This document shows positions 1 to 6,122 of a stretch of DNA of 6,166 bases, in pieces. Location of the stretch: assembly GCA_015487825.1 (NCBI GenBank), contig WFOZ01000501.1:1-6166 (forward strand). Direction: 5' to 3'. Position 1 is the first letter of the stretch, and every line of letters starts with the position of its first letter. The stretch comes from Planctomycetaceae bacterium (GTDB taxonomy: Bacteria > Planctomycetota > Planctomycetia > Planctomycetales > Planctomycetaceae). A model generated the notes under the pieces. It was not told the DNA's origin and made no database searches. It saw only the letters and a list, made by a program, of their open reading frames with translations. Position numbers and translations under genes: made by a program.

Positions 1-324
1 TTCAAGAATCGCTTCCAGCAAGGGAGGCGATCCGATGGTATGAATTTCTGCAGAAGGTTGCCCGGTATAACTTCGTGACGTTGGCCAGATAAGGATTTCC
101 ATCGGCAGTAACGCTCCTGAATTTCCGATTGGATAGTCAACTTCAAACATCCGGGCAGATACAGGATCGATTTCGGGAGATGGATTTACCGAAGATAAAA
201 ACGCCCCCAGCAGCTTCAGCACTTCCGGCCCACTAAGCCGAATAATCCCCCGTGCGCTTGCTCCGGCAGCCGAAGCGAGCGCTGCTATTGTATCTTCAGG
301 GGAATTTGCCTTGGTTGTCTGCAT
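1..324 (-). CDS. mnmE: MnmE-type tRNA-modification GTPase, N-terminal fragment (cut by window edge)
   Basis: Partial gene: 108 codons from an ATG at 324 run open off the left edge. The translation matches the N-terminal tetrahydrofolate-binding domain of MnmE (TrmE). It opens with DTIAALASAAG (residues 11-21), continues with GIIRLSG (26-32), and has SYTG (85-88) followed by a conserved-looking helix PPLLEAILE (100-108). In the known family MnmE works with MnmG to modify the wobble uridine of certain tRNAs in the cytoplasm. The G domain would lie outside this window, so GTPase function is inferred from family membership. Oddities: the usual glycine-rich stretch after SYTG, GHGG in E. coli, reads TIGS here (residues 96-99), and the early GRGGVG-type stretch is replaced by GASARG. 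No Shine-Dalgarno precedes the ATG and no other ATG, GTG or TTG lies just upstream in frame. The gene begins 17 bp after the sulfatase stop, so translation may be coupled. It could be a clade-specific MnmE or an MnmE-derived paralogue. Confidence 0.78.
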   Translation of the reverse strand, partial: MQTTKANSPEDTIAALASAAGASARGIIRLSGPEVLKLLGAFLSSVNPSPEIDPVSARMFEVDYPIGNSGALLPMEILIWPTSRSYTGQPSAEIHTIGSPPLLEAILE

Positions 325-329
325 TCGAT

Positions 330-352
330 AAATTGATCGATCTAATCAATTT
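330..352. repeat. 8-bp inverted repeat over the sulfatase stop codon
   Basis: AAATTGAT (330-337) and ATCAATTT (345-352) form a perfect 8-bp stem with a 7-nt loop containing the minus-strand TAG stop of the sulfatase. It lies directly upstream of the mnmE-type ATG. The stem is AT-rich and has no T run after it, so it is a poor intrinsic terminator. A role in coupling translation of the two genes is possible but speculative, and a repeat of this size can arise by chance. Confidence 0.3.
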
Positions 353-1829
353 CCGGAATAGGATCGTTTTTGCCGATCGGTTTTCCTTCCCAGATGACAT
401 TTCCCATTTCATCAACAGTCAGAATTCGATGAGCAGATCCCGGGGCTGGTTTGGCACTTTTTGCGGGGAGATATTTTTTCAACTTCGCGATAATCGCAGC
501 AGATCCCGGTTTGTCGGCCAGATTATGCCATTCATTTGCATCGTTCTGCATGTCGTACAACTCTTGCGAACCATCTGCGTACCGAATATACCGCCAGCGT
601 TCGGTTCGCAAACCGTGGTTATCATGATTGTGTGTCGTAATTGCAGGCCATTCCCTGCACGCATTCGCATCGACCAGTTGAGGCTTCAAACTATGCCCTT
701 CCAGATCTTTCTTTTCAGGAAGATTGAGTACATCAATCAAAGTTGGATAGATATCAAGAAGTTCTGCAGGTCGTACACATCGCTGATTCGGCGTCACTCC
801 CGGTCCTGCGAAAATAAGAGGGACTCGCGTAGAACGATCCCAGAGGCTGTTTTTTCCAGTGATCTCTTTTTCGCCCAAATGCCAACCGTGATCAGACCAC
901 AAAATAACAAGCGTATCATCGGTATGCCCGCTGCGTTCCAACGCATCGAGAACCCGACCGACCTGGGAATCGACAAAACTCGTACTCGCCAGGTAAGAGC
1001 GAACCAGATTTTGCCACTGGTTGTTTTCAATCAGAAATTTCAGCCGTGGCTCAGGCAACTTCCAGTGCATGTACCAGGAAAACCGTGGCGTGTCAGCTCG
1101 ATCATTTTTCAAAAACGGCGGCAGCACGGAATCGTTTTCCGGATAAAGATCGAACCATTTCTGCGTTGCATAACAAGGCACATGAGGCAGAAAGAAACCG
1201 ACAGATAAAAAAAACGGCCCATCAATCCCTTTGTCTAATTGGTCAACCGCCCAACTTGCAACTTTCCAGTCTCCTTTATCTTCATCTTTGTGAGGAAAAA
1301 CTCCCCAATCAACCAGCGGGTGCCCACTCGGCGTATTGACCAACGGTTTTTTGGGACGAACCCCGACACTTGCAGGAGTACCAATGACATCAAACTCACG
1401 ATCTTTTTTTCGTCGCCCGTACCCACCATGATATATTTTCCCGGTCGTGTAACTGCGGTAACCATATTTTTTAAGATACTGAGGCAGCGTTACAATATCT
1501 TTAAGAGATTCTACATTACGAATCCAGGGAGCGAGACCGTAAACTCCTGTTGTATCAGGGCGTTTGCCGGTCATTAAACTCGTGCGAGATGGATTACAAA
1601 GTGGTGACTGGCAATGTGCATTCAAAAACACCGTTCCCCGCTTGGCGAGCGCATCAATATGAGGCGTTTGGATTAACGGATGCCCATCCAGGCAACCGAT
1701 CCAGTCGTTCTGATCATCAATGGCAATAAAAAGAATATTCGGCTTTTCCGCAGCATCGAGAAGACTGAATTGTGCCAGCAACACAAACAGAGGGCAGACA
1801 AGCATTGCGCAGCGGAAATATCGTAACAT
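342..1829 (-). CDS. secreted type I sulfatase, iduronate-2-sulfatase-like
   Basis: A 495-residue protein predicted to hydrolyse sulfate esters, most likely on a polysaccharide, outside the cytoplasm. A signal peptide is visible: short basic start, hydrophobic core at about residues 8-24, cleavage near A26/A27. The alkaline-phosphatase-like fold begins with NILFIAIDD, giving metal ligands D38 and D39. The signature CNPSR (78-82) is the CxPSR type, whose cysteine is converted to formylglycine. Further expected active-site residues are K131 and H134 in TTGKIYH, H216 in LPHVP, D313-H314 in WSDHG, and K321 or K326. RPDTTGVY after the signature and the TLPQYLKKYGY stretch resemble human iduronate-2-sulfatase, but the substrate cannot be read from sequence. 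A short C-terminal tail ends in PIPEID. The start was chosen at 1829 because AAAAGGA ends 8 nt before it. A TTG at 1850 and an ATG at 1838 are in frame upstream but lack a well-spaced site. Confidence 0.93.
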   Translation of the reverse strand: MLRYFRCAMLVCPLFVLLAQFSLLDAAEKPNILFIAIDDQNDWIGCLDGHPLIQTPHIDALAKRGTVFLNAHCQSPLCNPSRTSLMTGKRPDTTGVYGLAPWIRNVESLKDIVTLPQYLKKYGYRSYTTGKIYHGGYGRRKKDREFDVIGTPASVGVRPKKPLVNTPSGHPLVDWGVFPHKDEDKGDWKVASWAVDQLDKGIDGPFFLSVGFFLPHVPCYATQKWFDLYPENDSVLPPFLKNDRADTPRFSWYMHWKLPEPRLKFLIENNQWQNLVRSYLASTSFVDSQVGRVLDALERSGHTDDTLVILWSDHGWHLGEKEITGKNSLWDRSTRVPLIFAGPGVTPNQRCVRPAELLDIYPTLIDVLNLPEKKDLEGHSLKPQLVDANACREWPAITTHNHDNHGLRTERWRYIRYADGSQELYDMQNDANEWHNLADKPGSAAIIAKLKKYLPAKSAKPAPGSAHRILTVDEMGNVIWEGKPIGKNDPIPEID

Positions 1830-1837
1830 GAACGGCA

Positions 1838-1844
1838 TCCTTTT
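1838..1844 (-). promoter_or_regulatory. ribosome binding site deciding the sulfatase start
   Basis: On the minus strand AAAAGGA is followed by 8 nt and then the ATG at 1829. It is the strongest Shine-Dalgarno match near the 5' end and it overlaps the alternative in-frame ATG at 1838, arguing against that upstream start. Confidence 0.65.
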
Positions 1845-1859
1845 CACCAATCGTTTTAA

Positions 1860-1865
1860 CTTATA
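1860..1865 (-). promoter_or_regulatory. possible -10 element for the sulfatase
   Basis: The minus strand reads TATAAG, five of six matches to TATAAT, about 30 nt upstream of the chosen ATG, which would leave a short leader. No convincing -35 lies at 16-18 bp; the best candidate, TTTGGA, is at 15 bp. Weak support. Confidence 0.25.
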
Positions 1866-2099
1866 GCGTTACAGCAGGTTTCCAAAGAGTTCAGTTTGAC
1901 AGAATCAGGTGGAAAAAATCAACCGAGTCCCTTTCCAGACCGCAAATTGAAGGTTGAGCTTTCCTGGTCTGTGCTGCGTTATTGCACTATTTGATTGTAA
2001 CACCCCAATAACCAGGACATAGAACCTGAGTGATAGATGGCCGAGTCATGCAATTGGTGGTTATGTCTCTGCATATTGCCTTTTTATTTGCAGCGGATA

Positions 2100-2128
2100 T
2101 TGAAGAATTAAGGCAAGCAAGTGATAAT
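2100..2128 (+). promoter_or_regulatory. candidate sigma-70-type promoter for the LRR-PDZ gene
   Basis: TTGAAG (2100-2105) and GATAAT (2123-2128) are separated by exactly 17 bp and match the -35 and -10 consensus at four and five of six positions. Transcription would start near 2135, leaving a leader of about 115 nt before the ATG at 2251. Position and spacing are seen in the sequence; promoter activity is inferred. Confidence 0.4.
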
Positions 2129-2250
2129 TGATCCTACCCGGTAGGCCGCATAGGGGCTCACTGGTCACCTGTTCGGCTTGTGCGTTGCTATCTGCAGGTT
2201 AATCTCCCCGTCTCGCTTTCTCTCATTTTCATGCCACGAGTCTCAGCAAC

Positions 2251-3030
2251 ATGGTCATACCTACTCAACCTGCTGGTGGCAATCGTGAGCAGTCTGCCCG
2301 ATGGAAGAAAAAACTCTCAAATGTTGCTATCGCAGGTTTTTTACTGCTCAGCGTTATTCTCATTCTCTTTTCGTTGGCCATTCCGGAAATTATAACGCGC
2401 AAGCATATCACTGAACTTCGAACTAAAGGGGCAAGCGTTGTTACGGTGTTCGAAGTTCCTGGCTGGATGGAGAATGTGACAGGAAATCAATTCCAGTTTC
2501 GGGTCCACAAAAAAGTTCTGGGAGTCGATTTTTCGTCGTATTCAGCAACTGATCAGGATTTGCGGGCGATCTCGAATTGGGCTTCGTTAGAATTTGTTGA
2601 ACTGCCAGGTGCAATGGTTTCCGAACAAGCAGTCTCCAATTTACTGATGCGCTGCCCGAAGTTGAAACAAATGCAGATAGTCAGTTGCCCGAAAATAAAA
2701 CCGGAGTTCATACAAATTCTGCGTAAGAAATATCCTTCTCTGGAACTTGGTTACCGCGGTGTTGCGTATCTTGGAATTGCGGGAAAGGCTCATCCGCAAG
2801 GTTGCGAGATTTATTTTCTTGACCCCGGGAAACCCGCAGACAAAGCAGGAGTCAAGACAGGAGATATCATCGCAAAATTCGAATCACAATCGATCAGTTC
2901 CTTTGAACAACTTGTTGAAGTCATCAGCGAACACGTTCCCGGGGATGAAGTCACGCTTAAGATAATTCGCGAAAAAAAGGAATTTACTCTCCCCTGCACA
3001 TTGACCGACTGGAGTGACAGACTACGCTGA
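2251..3030 (+). CDS. single-pass membrane protein with LRR-like repeats and a C-terminal PDZ domain
   Basis: A 259-residue protein of unknown specific function. A short hydrophilic N terminus ending in KKK (19-21) precedes one membrane helix at about residues 24-48. By the positive-inside rule the rest should face the periplasm. Residues about 88-166 look like three or four degenerate leucine-rich-type repeats of about 25 residues, with strand-like segments LGVDFS, LEFVELPG, LKQMQIVSCP and LELGYRG. A PDZ domain follows (about 168-250), with the ligand-loop region YLGIAG (173-178) and the typical KAGVKTGDII segment (198-207). No protease triad or other catalytic domain is present. An adaptor or substrate-recognition role is inferred from PDZ and LRR domains in general. 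ATG 2251 is the first start after an in-frame TAA at 2200, and no Shine-Dalgarno is visible. The next gene on the strand starts 104 bp downstream with its own candidate promoter. Confidence 0.85.
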   Translation: MVIPTQPAGGNREQSARWKKKLSNVAIAGFLLLSVILILFSLAIPEIITRKHITELRTKGASVVTVFEVPGWMENVTGNQFQFRVHKKVLGVDFSSYSATDQDLRAISNWASLEFVELPGAMVSEQAVSNLLMRCPKLKQMQIVSCPKIKPEFIQILRKKYPSLELGYRGVAYLGIAGKAHPQGCEIYFLDPGKPADKAGVKTGDIIAKFESQSISSFEQLVEVISEHVPGDEVTLKIIREKKEFTLPCTLTDWSDRLR

Positions 3031-3049
3031 ATTTCGGACATCAATAAAT

Positions 3050-3077
3050 CGTATAATTCGTCATGGCGCATTATACG
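3050..3077. promoter_or_regulatory. inverted repeat CGTATAAT / ATTATACG containing a TATAAT box
   Basis: A perfect 8-bp inverted repeat (3050-3057 and 3070-3077) with a 12-bp spacer puts the arm centres 20 bp apart, about two helical turns. The left arm contains TATAAT (3052-3057), a full -10 consensus, 78 nt upstream of the sialidase-like start at 3135; the -35 region is weak (TGAATT at 3028-3033, 18-bp spacing). The geometry suits an operator for a dimeric repressor. A hairpin after the upstream gene's stop is the alternative, though no T run follows. A chance repeat of this size is possible. Confidence 0.35.
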
Positions 3078-3120
3078 GCAAGATCTAACCTGGTCGGTGT
3101 CATTTCTGGTAATAAATCTG

Positions 3121-3127
3121 AAAAGGA
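3121..3127 (+). promoter_or_regulatory. ribosome binding site deciding the sialidase-like start
   Basis: AAAAGGA is followed by 7 nt and the ATG at 3135. It favours this start over the in-frame ATG at 3063, which has no such site and would bury the signal peptide behind 24 extra residues. Confidence 0.7.
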
Positions 3128-3134
3128 TCTCCCG

Positions 3135-4400
3135 ATGAAACAGAATCTGGTGATTATTGCTTCGCTTGTGCTTGCTTTCTATGGAGGCTTTTCCACTTCT
3201 TCTGCTGAAGGACCGTCTGATCTCAGACCACATCCATTCGGTAAACGCAAGCATGTTGTATTGAAGATGAATGGAGAACGAGAGCCTGCATCTTTACCGG
3301 CTGAAATTGTATGGATAAGCGAGCCTTGGTACAGGAAGCAGGCGGATGAAAATGCTCAAATGCCTTACCTGACCTACTTACCCGAAAAAGATCGGGTTGT
3401 AATGCTGGTCATTACTCATCACCCGACTCATACAGCTTTTATTTTCAGTGATGACCACGGCAAAACATGGAGCGAACGCAGCTGGTTGAAGAAAGATGAA
3501 CAGAATCGTCCTCTCCCCGGCATCGCAGTAGGACTGACTAATCTCGGAAAAGGGAATTTGCAGGTCCACCTGGATAACGTCTCTCATGGACGATGGTTGA
3601 GCAGCGACTATGGCGAAACATGGAAGTTTTCACCAGCCCCCGCTTCAGAAATTAAAAGATATGTCTGGGACCCTCTGTTGGTTCTGAAAGATTCTAAAGG
3701 TAATGTCCGAAAATTGCTGGAAGGAAGTTATCGCCCGACAGGCGTCGCGTGGGGATCCTCCGATGGTTATTACTCCCAAGGTTATTTTCGTGAAAGTACA
3801 GATCTGGGAGAAACCTGGAGCAGTGAGCTGAAAGTGCCACAATGGCTGGGAGTAAATGAAATCAACCTGATGCAGGCGGCAAATGGTGACCTGGTTGCCG
3901 CTTGCCGTACAGATTACCCGAAACGATTTGCTCATTATAAGCTGGATCATTTTGGTGGATTAGCAGTTTCAATATCCCAAAACGAAGAAAAAACCTGGTC
4001 TGCCTTAAATCCTCTTTACGAATTCGGGCGCCATCATCCAAGCATGGTCCTGATGCCGAATGGCGACATTGTGATGTCTTATGTTGTTCGCCTTGGGTAT
4101 CCCGCGACTCATACCGGATACCCGCAATTTGGTGTCGAAGCAGTCGTCAGTCATGACAACGGTCAAACATGGGATAAAGCTCACCGCTATATTCTGGCCA
4201 ATTGGGTTGGTAACATTACAGGCAGCACGGCATGGTTTTGCAGCGTTCAATCGACTTCAACCATCCTGATGCCGGATGGAACGCTGCTGACAGCATTTGG
4301 TACCGGCTTTCGTAATCCCTCCGGCTCAAAAATATGCAAAATGGATGTGGCACTTGTCCGCTGGCGTCTGGCAGCCCGCAAAGATACAAATTCAAAATAA
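3135..4400 (+). CDS. secreted sialidase-like (Asp-box) beta-propeller protein
   Basis: A 421-residue exported protein of the sialidase / BNR-repeat superfamily. A signal peptide spans residues 1-24, with likely cleavage after A24 in STSSA. Asp boxes (SxDxGxTW) occur at 105-112 (SDDHGKTW), 156-163 (SSDYGETW), 221-228 (STDLGETW) and 339-346 (SHDNGQTW). A degenerate fifth at 281-288 has lost the aspartate and glycine. This spacing fits a six-bladed propeller. Candidate catalytic residues are E242 in NEINLM, R258 in AACRTD and R319 in SYVVR; assigning them to the glutamate and arginine roles of true sialidases is inference. The classical FRIP-type motif with the first arginine is not seen, so a substrate other than sialic acid, or binding only, is possible. 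The start at 3135 is set by its ribosome binding site and by the signal peptide beginning there. A neighbouring secreted sulfatase on the other strand suggests glycan processing. Confidence 0.87.
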   Translation: MKQNLVIIASLVLAFYGGFSTSSAEGPSDLRPHPFGKRKHVVLKMNGEREPASLPAEIVWISEPWYRKQADENAQMPYLTYLPEKDRVVMLVITHHPTHTAFIFSDDHGKTWSERSWLKKDEQNRPLPGIAVGLTNLGKGNLQVHLDNVSHGRWLSSDYGETWKFSPAPASEIKRYVWDPLLVLKDSKGNVRKLLEGSYRPTGVAWGSSDGYYSQGYFRESTDLGETWSSELKVPQWLGVNEINLMQAANGDLVAACRTDYPKRFAHYKLDHFGGLAVSISQNEEKTWSALNPLYEFGRHHPSMVLMPNGDIVMSYVVRLGYPATHTGYPQFGVEAVVSHDNGQTWDKAHRYILANWVGNITGSTAWFCSVQSTSTILMPDGTLLTAFGTGFRNPSGSKICKMDVALVRWRLAARKDTNSK

Positions 4401-4475
4401 CAATTCCACGGAAATTCCCCGCACAGCTGCCCTATTAAATAACCATCATCAATAACAATTCAGATAATACCTGCT

Positions 4476-4507
4476 GAAGTTTATAACAAAGAAAATCTGT
4501 TATCTTC
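4476..4507. repeat. imperfect hairpin between the sialidase-like and hydrolase genes
   Basis: GAAG (4476-4479) plus ATAACA (4483-4488) pair with TGTTAT (4498-4503) plus CTTC (4504-4507), with a 3-nt bulge and a 9-nt loop. No T run follows, so it is not a clear intrinsic terminator. It could be an operator or a 3'-end processing structure for the upstream gene. The surrounding 4401-4585 is otherwise AT-rich and gene-free. Confidence 0.25.
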
Positions 4508-4570
4508 AAACGGGCCGCATTGATAATTCCCCCTTGCAGTACCGTGCAGGGTTTGCTTTATGTCTGATTA

Positions 4571-4577
4571 AAAAGGA
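4571..4577 (+). promoter_or_regulatory. ribosome binding site of the isochorismatase-family gene
   Basis: AAAAGGA lies 8 nt before the ATG at 4586, confirming that start. It is the same heptamer found before the sulfatase and the sialidase-like gene. Confidence 0.65.
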
Positions 4578-4585
4578 AAGAGAAT

Positions 4586-5134
4586 ATGTCCAAGGCACTT
4601 TTACTGATTGATATCCAACAGGATTACTTTCCCGGCGGAGAAATGGAGCTTGTTGGTATCGAGCAGGCCTGTGGAAAAGCGGCGGAACTGTTAGCCTGGT
4701 TTCGAGAGCAGAAATTGCCCCTGATTCATATTCAGCATATCTTTCCAACCGTGGAAGCCCCTTTTTTCAAACCGAATACAGCCGGCATCGAAATCCATTG
4801 CTCTGTTCAACCGCTGGCTGATGAAGTAGTCATTACCAAGCAGAACGTGAATTCATTTCAGGGAACTGATCTGAAACAAAAGCTCGATGAACTAAATGTA
4901 GATGAACTGGTTATTTGTGGAGCCATGAGTCATATGTGTATCGAAGGAACGGTTCGTGCGGCTTCCGATTTGAATTTTAAATGTCAGGTTATTCATGATG
5001 CCTGCGCTACCGGAAACCAGGAATTCCAGGGGCATACGATACTCGCTCAGGATGTACATGGCACCGCAATGGCAACTTTGGGATTTGCGTATGCCGATGT
5101 CCTCTCATTGGATGACTGGAAAAAGTCAAATTGA
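4586..5134 (+). CDS. isochorismatase-superfamily cysteine hydrolase
   Basis: A 182-residue cytoplasmic enzyme with no signal peptide. The catalytic triad of the superfamily is complete: D9 in LLLIDIQ, K85 in VITKQNVNSF, and nucleophile C118 in GAMSHMCIEGTVRAA, where the segment before the cysteine usually carries a cis peptide bond. Length is normal for single-domain members. The family includes isochorismatases, nicotinamidases, N-carbamoyl-amide hydrolases and many uncharacterised proteins. I do not see the nicotinamidase metal-site pattern after the first strand (the region reads LIHIQHIFP), so nicotinamidase is unlikely. No siderophore genes are nearby, so isochorismate is not indicated as the substrate. 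The gene appears to be its own transcription unit, 185 bp after the upstream stop, and converges with the HAD gene across an 85-bp gap. Substrate unknown; superfamily assignment firm. Confidence 0.92.
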   Translation: MSKALLLIDIQQDYFPGGEMELVGIEQACGKAAELLAWFREQKLPLIHIQHIFPTVEAPFFKPNTAGIEIHCSVQPLADEVVITKQNVNSFQGTDLKQKLDELNVDELVICGAMSHMCIEGTVRAASDLNFKCQVIHDACATGNQEFQGHTILAQDVHGTAMATLGFAYADVLSLDDWKKSN

Positions 5135-5151
5135 ACTTCTTCCGATCTCTC

Positions 5152-5179
5152 ACCCGGCATTGCAGGAACCAAATCAGGA
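5152..5179. repeat. dispersed repeat, copy 1 (convergent gap)
   Basis: A 28-nt segment starting ACCCGGC and containing GGAACCAAATCAGG. It aligns with 6044-6071 over 27 ungapped positions with about 23 identities and one inserted T. It sits between the converging hydrolase and HAD stop codons, a usual location for small non-coding palindromic repeats. This copy's palindrome is decayed compared with copy 2. Confidence 0.5.
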
Positions 5180-5200
5180 GAATGGGCGTCAGGAAAAGTA

Positions 5201-5217
5201 GGTCTGGCTTTCCAGCC
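5201..5217. terminator. weak hairpin in the convergent gap
   Basis: GG (5201-5202) and CTGG (5204-5207) pair with CCAG (5212-5215) and CC (5216-5217) around CTTT, with one bulged T. It lies between two converging stop codons, where a bidirectional terminator would be expected, but no T run follows on either strand. Low support. Confidence 0.2.
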
Positions 5218-5219
5218 TG

Positions 5220-5798
5220 CTAACTGACCCGACGGGGTTGGAAGAAACCTCGAACGTCAACAACATCCATGCCAGCAGCGCGAGCGGATTCTATTCCGGG
5301 ATCGGTATCTTCATAGGCCTGACAGCGATTCGGATCGACACCAATCCGGCGGGCAGCTTCAAGGTAGATATCTGGTGCGGGCTTGGCATTATCGACATCG
5401 TGGGCGGTCACTATCGCATCAAAACAATTGCGAATACCAAGAGTATCGAGGATGCCGTGGCAGACATGTGGGATACCGCCGGTTGCAACAGCCAGAGGAA
5501 TTTTGTTGTGATGGTCCCTGACCACTTTTATGACAGGTTCAATCGGTTCCACAGCCTGAATATGCTTTTCAAAGGCGGCTTCTTTTTCCTCAGCCATCTT
5601 CTCTGCATCTCCCTCAATGCCATCTCGCTCGAGCAGGTATTGAATTACTATTATGCTTGGCCAGCCACCCATGTCGTAAAAAAGTTGTTCATCCAGTTGC
5701 ATCTGATATCGCTGGAGCGTTTCCACCCAGGCCAGATAATGAGGCGGCATCGAGTCAGCAAGAGTGCCATCACAATCAAATATTATCGCTTCGTACAT
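5220..5798 (-). CDS. HAD-superfamily sugar-phosphate phosphatase/mutase, YqaB / beta-phosphoglucomutase type
   Basis: A 192-residue cytoplasmic enzyme with all four HAD motifs. Motif I is DCDGTLADS with nucleophile D8 and general acid/base D10. Motif II is ATGG with T106. Motif III is K139 in NAKPAPD. Motif IV is E163-D164 in EDTDPGIESARAAGM, with D166 nearby. A small helical cap lies at about residues 16-85, as in subclass I members. Length and the run from AVEPIEPVI to the C terminus closely resemble E. coli YqaB (188 residues), a fructose-1-phosphate phosphatase, and the beta-phosphoglucomutase group. Phosphatase and mutase cannot be told apart here. No good Shine-Dalgarno precedes the ATG at 5798. 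The gene converges with the isochorismatase-family gene, and its promoter must lie in 5799-6166, though no convincing one was found. The specific substrate is inference. Confidence 0.9.
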   Translation of the reverse strand: MYEAIIFDCDGTLADSMPPHYLAWVETLQRYQMQLDEQLFYDMGGWPSIIVIQYLLERDGIEGDAEKMAEEKEAAFEKHIQAVEPIEPVIKVVRDHHNKIPLAVATGGIPHVCHGILDTLGIRNCFDAIVTAHDVDNAKPAPDIYLEAARRIGVDPNRCQAYEDTDPGIESARAAGMDVVDVRGFFQPRRVS

Positions 5799-6043
5799 GA
5801 ATATTTCTTATTGGAATCCGTTTGTCACAAGTATTGAATCAATGAAAGTCCGCTGGCTTTGTATTTGCTAAAGGCCTGCTTTTTTGCAAATCTCACCAAT
5901 GTCCAAGAAGGTTGACCTTGGTTAATACAGTCAACACGAACCGACCGCGCTGAACAGTCCAGTTAAGGTTCCTTCTAATTTATTGCTCTTGATTTTAGCG
6001 AGCAAACAGCATGCTTGTCGAGCGGGTCATTCAGGAAAACCTA

Positions 6044-6071
6044 ACCCGGCGTAGCCGGAACCAAACAGGGA
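6044..6071. repeat. dispersed repeat, copy 2, with a perfect GC-rich hairpin
   Basis: Starts ACCCGGC and continues to GGAACCAAACAGGGA. It contains the perfect stem CCGGC (6046-6050) / GCCGG (6054-6058) with a GTA loop, and is related to the segment at 5152-5179. The conserved flanks around a variable palindrome look like a REP-type element; multi-copy status in the genome is inferred from two copies here. Confidence 0.5.
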
Positions 6072-6122
6072 TTAAAACCACGAAAGAAGAGACAATTATT
6101 CGTTTAATGGCAATCAGGGTAG

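Larger units (their letters stand above)
1851..2250. other. divergent intergenic region, no gene seen
   Basis: About 400 bp between the divergent sulfatase and LRR-PDZ genes. I find no coding sequence, tRNA or CRISPR structure. It should hold the promoters of both flanking genes, and candidates are listed separately. CAGACC (1936-1941) and GGTCTG (1966-1971) form a 6-bp inverted repeat with a 24-nt spacer, and CCTAC/GTAGG makes a 5-bp repeat near 2133-2145; neither is strong enough to name. Confidence 0.6.

Noticed and set aside
252..1208. 318-codon open frame on the plus strand
   Set aside because: It lies antisense to the sulfatase, whose motifs and signal peptide are unmistakable; the translation is low in complexity, rich in Arg, Phe and Ile, and shows no domain.
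1896..1901. Perfect TTGACA on the plus strand
   Set aside because: No -10-like hexamer lies at 16-18 bp downstream (TCAACC at 17 bp), and no plus-strand gene starts within 340 bp.
2133..2150. ACCCGG near TAGGCCG as a third copy of the dispersed repeat
   Set aside because: Only the first six bases and scattered triplets match, and the conserved GGAACCAAA half is missing.
2180..2395. 71-codon plus-strand frame starting before the LRR-PDZ gene
   Set aside because: It overlaps the membrane-helix region of the LRR-PDZ gene in another frame, starts with GTG without a ribosome site, and its hydrophobicity follows from the shared T-rich DNA.
3063..3134. 24-residue N-terminal extension of the sialidase-like protein
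   Set aside because: The start at 3135 has AAAAGGA at 7 nt and begins a clean signal peptide; the upstream ATG lies inside the inverted repeat just after the -10 box.
4396..4461. 11-bp direct repeat AATAACAATTC at 4396-4406 and 4451-4461
   Set aside because: AT-rich, and a few repeated 11-mers are expected by chance in a 6-kb window; the first copy overlaps a stop codon.
5238..5837. 199-codon open frame on the plus strand
   Set aside because: It is antisense to the HAD gene, which carries all four HAD motifs; the plus-strand translation shows no recognisable family.
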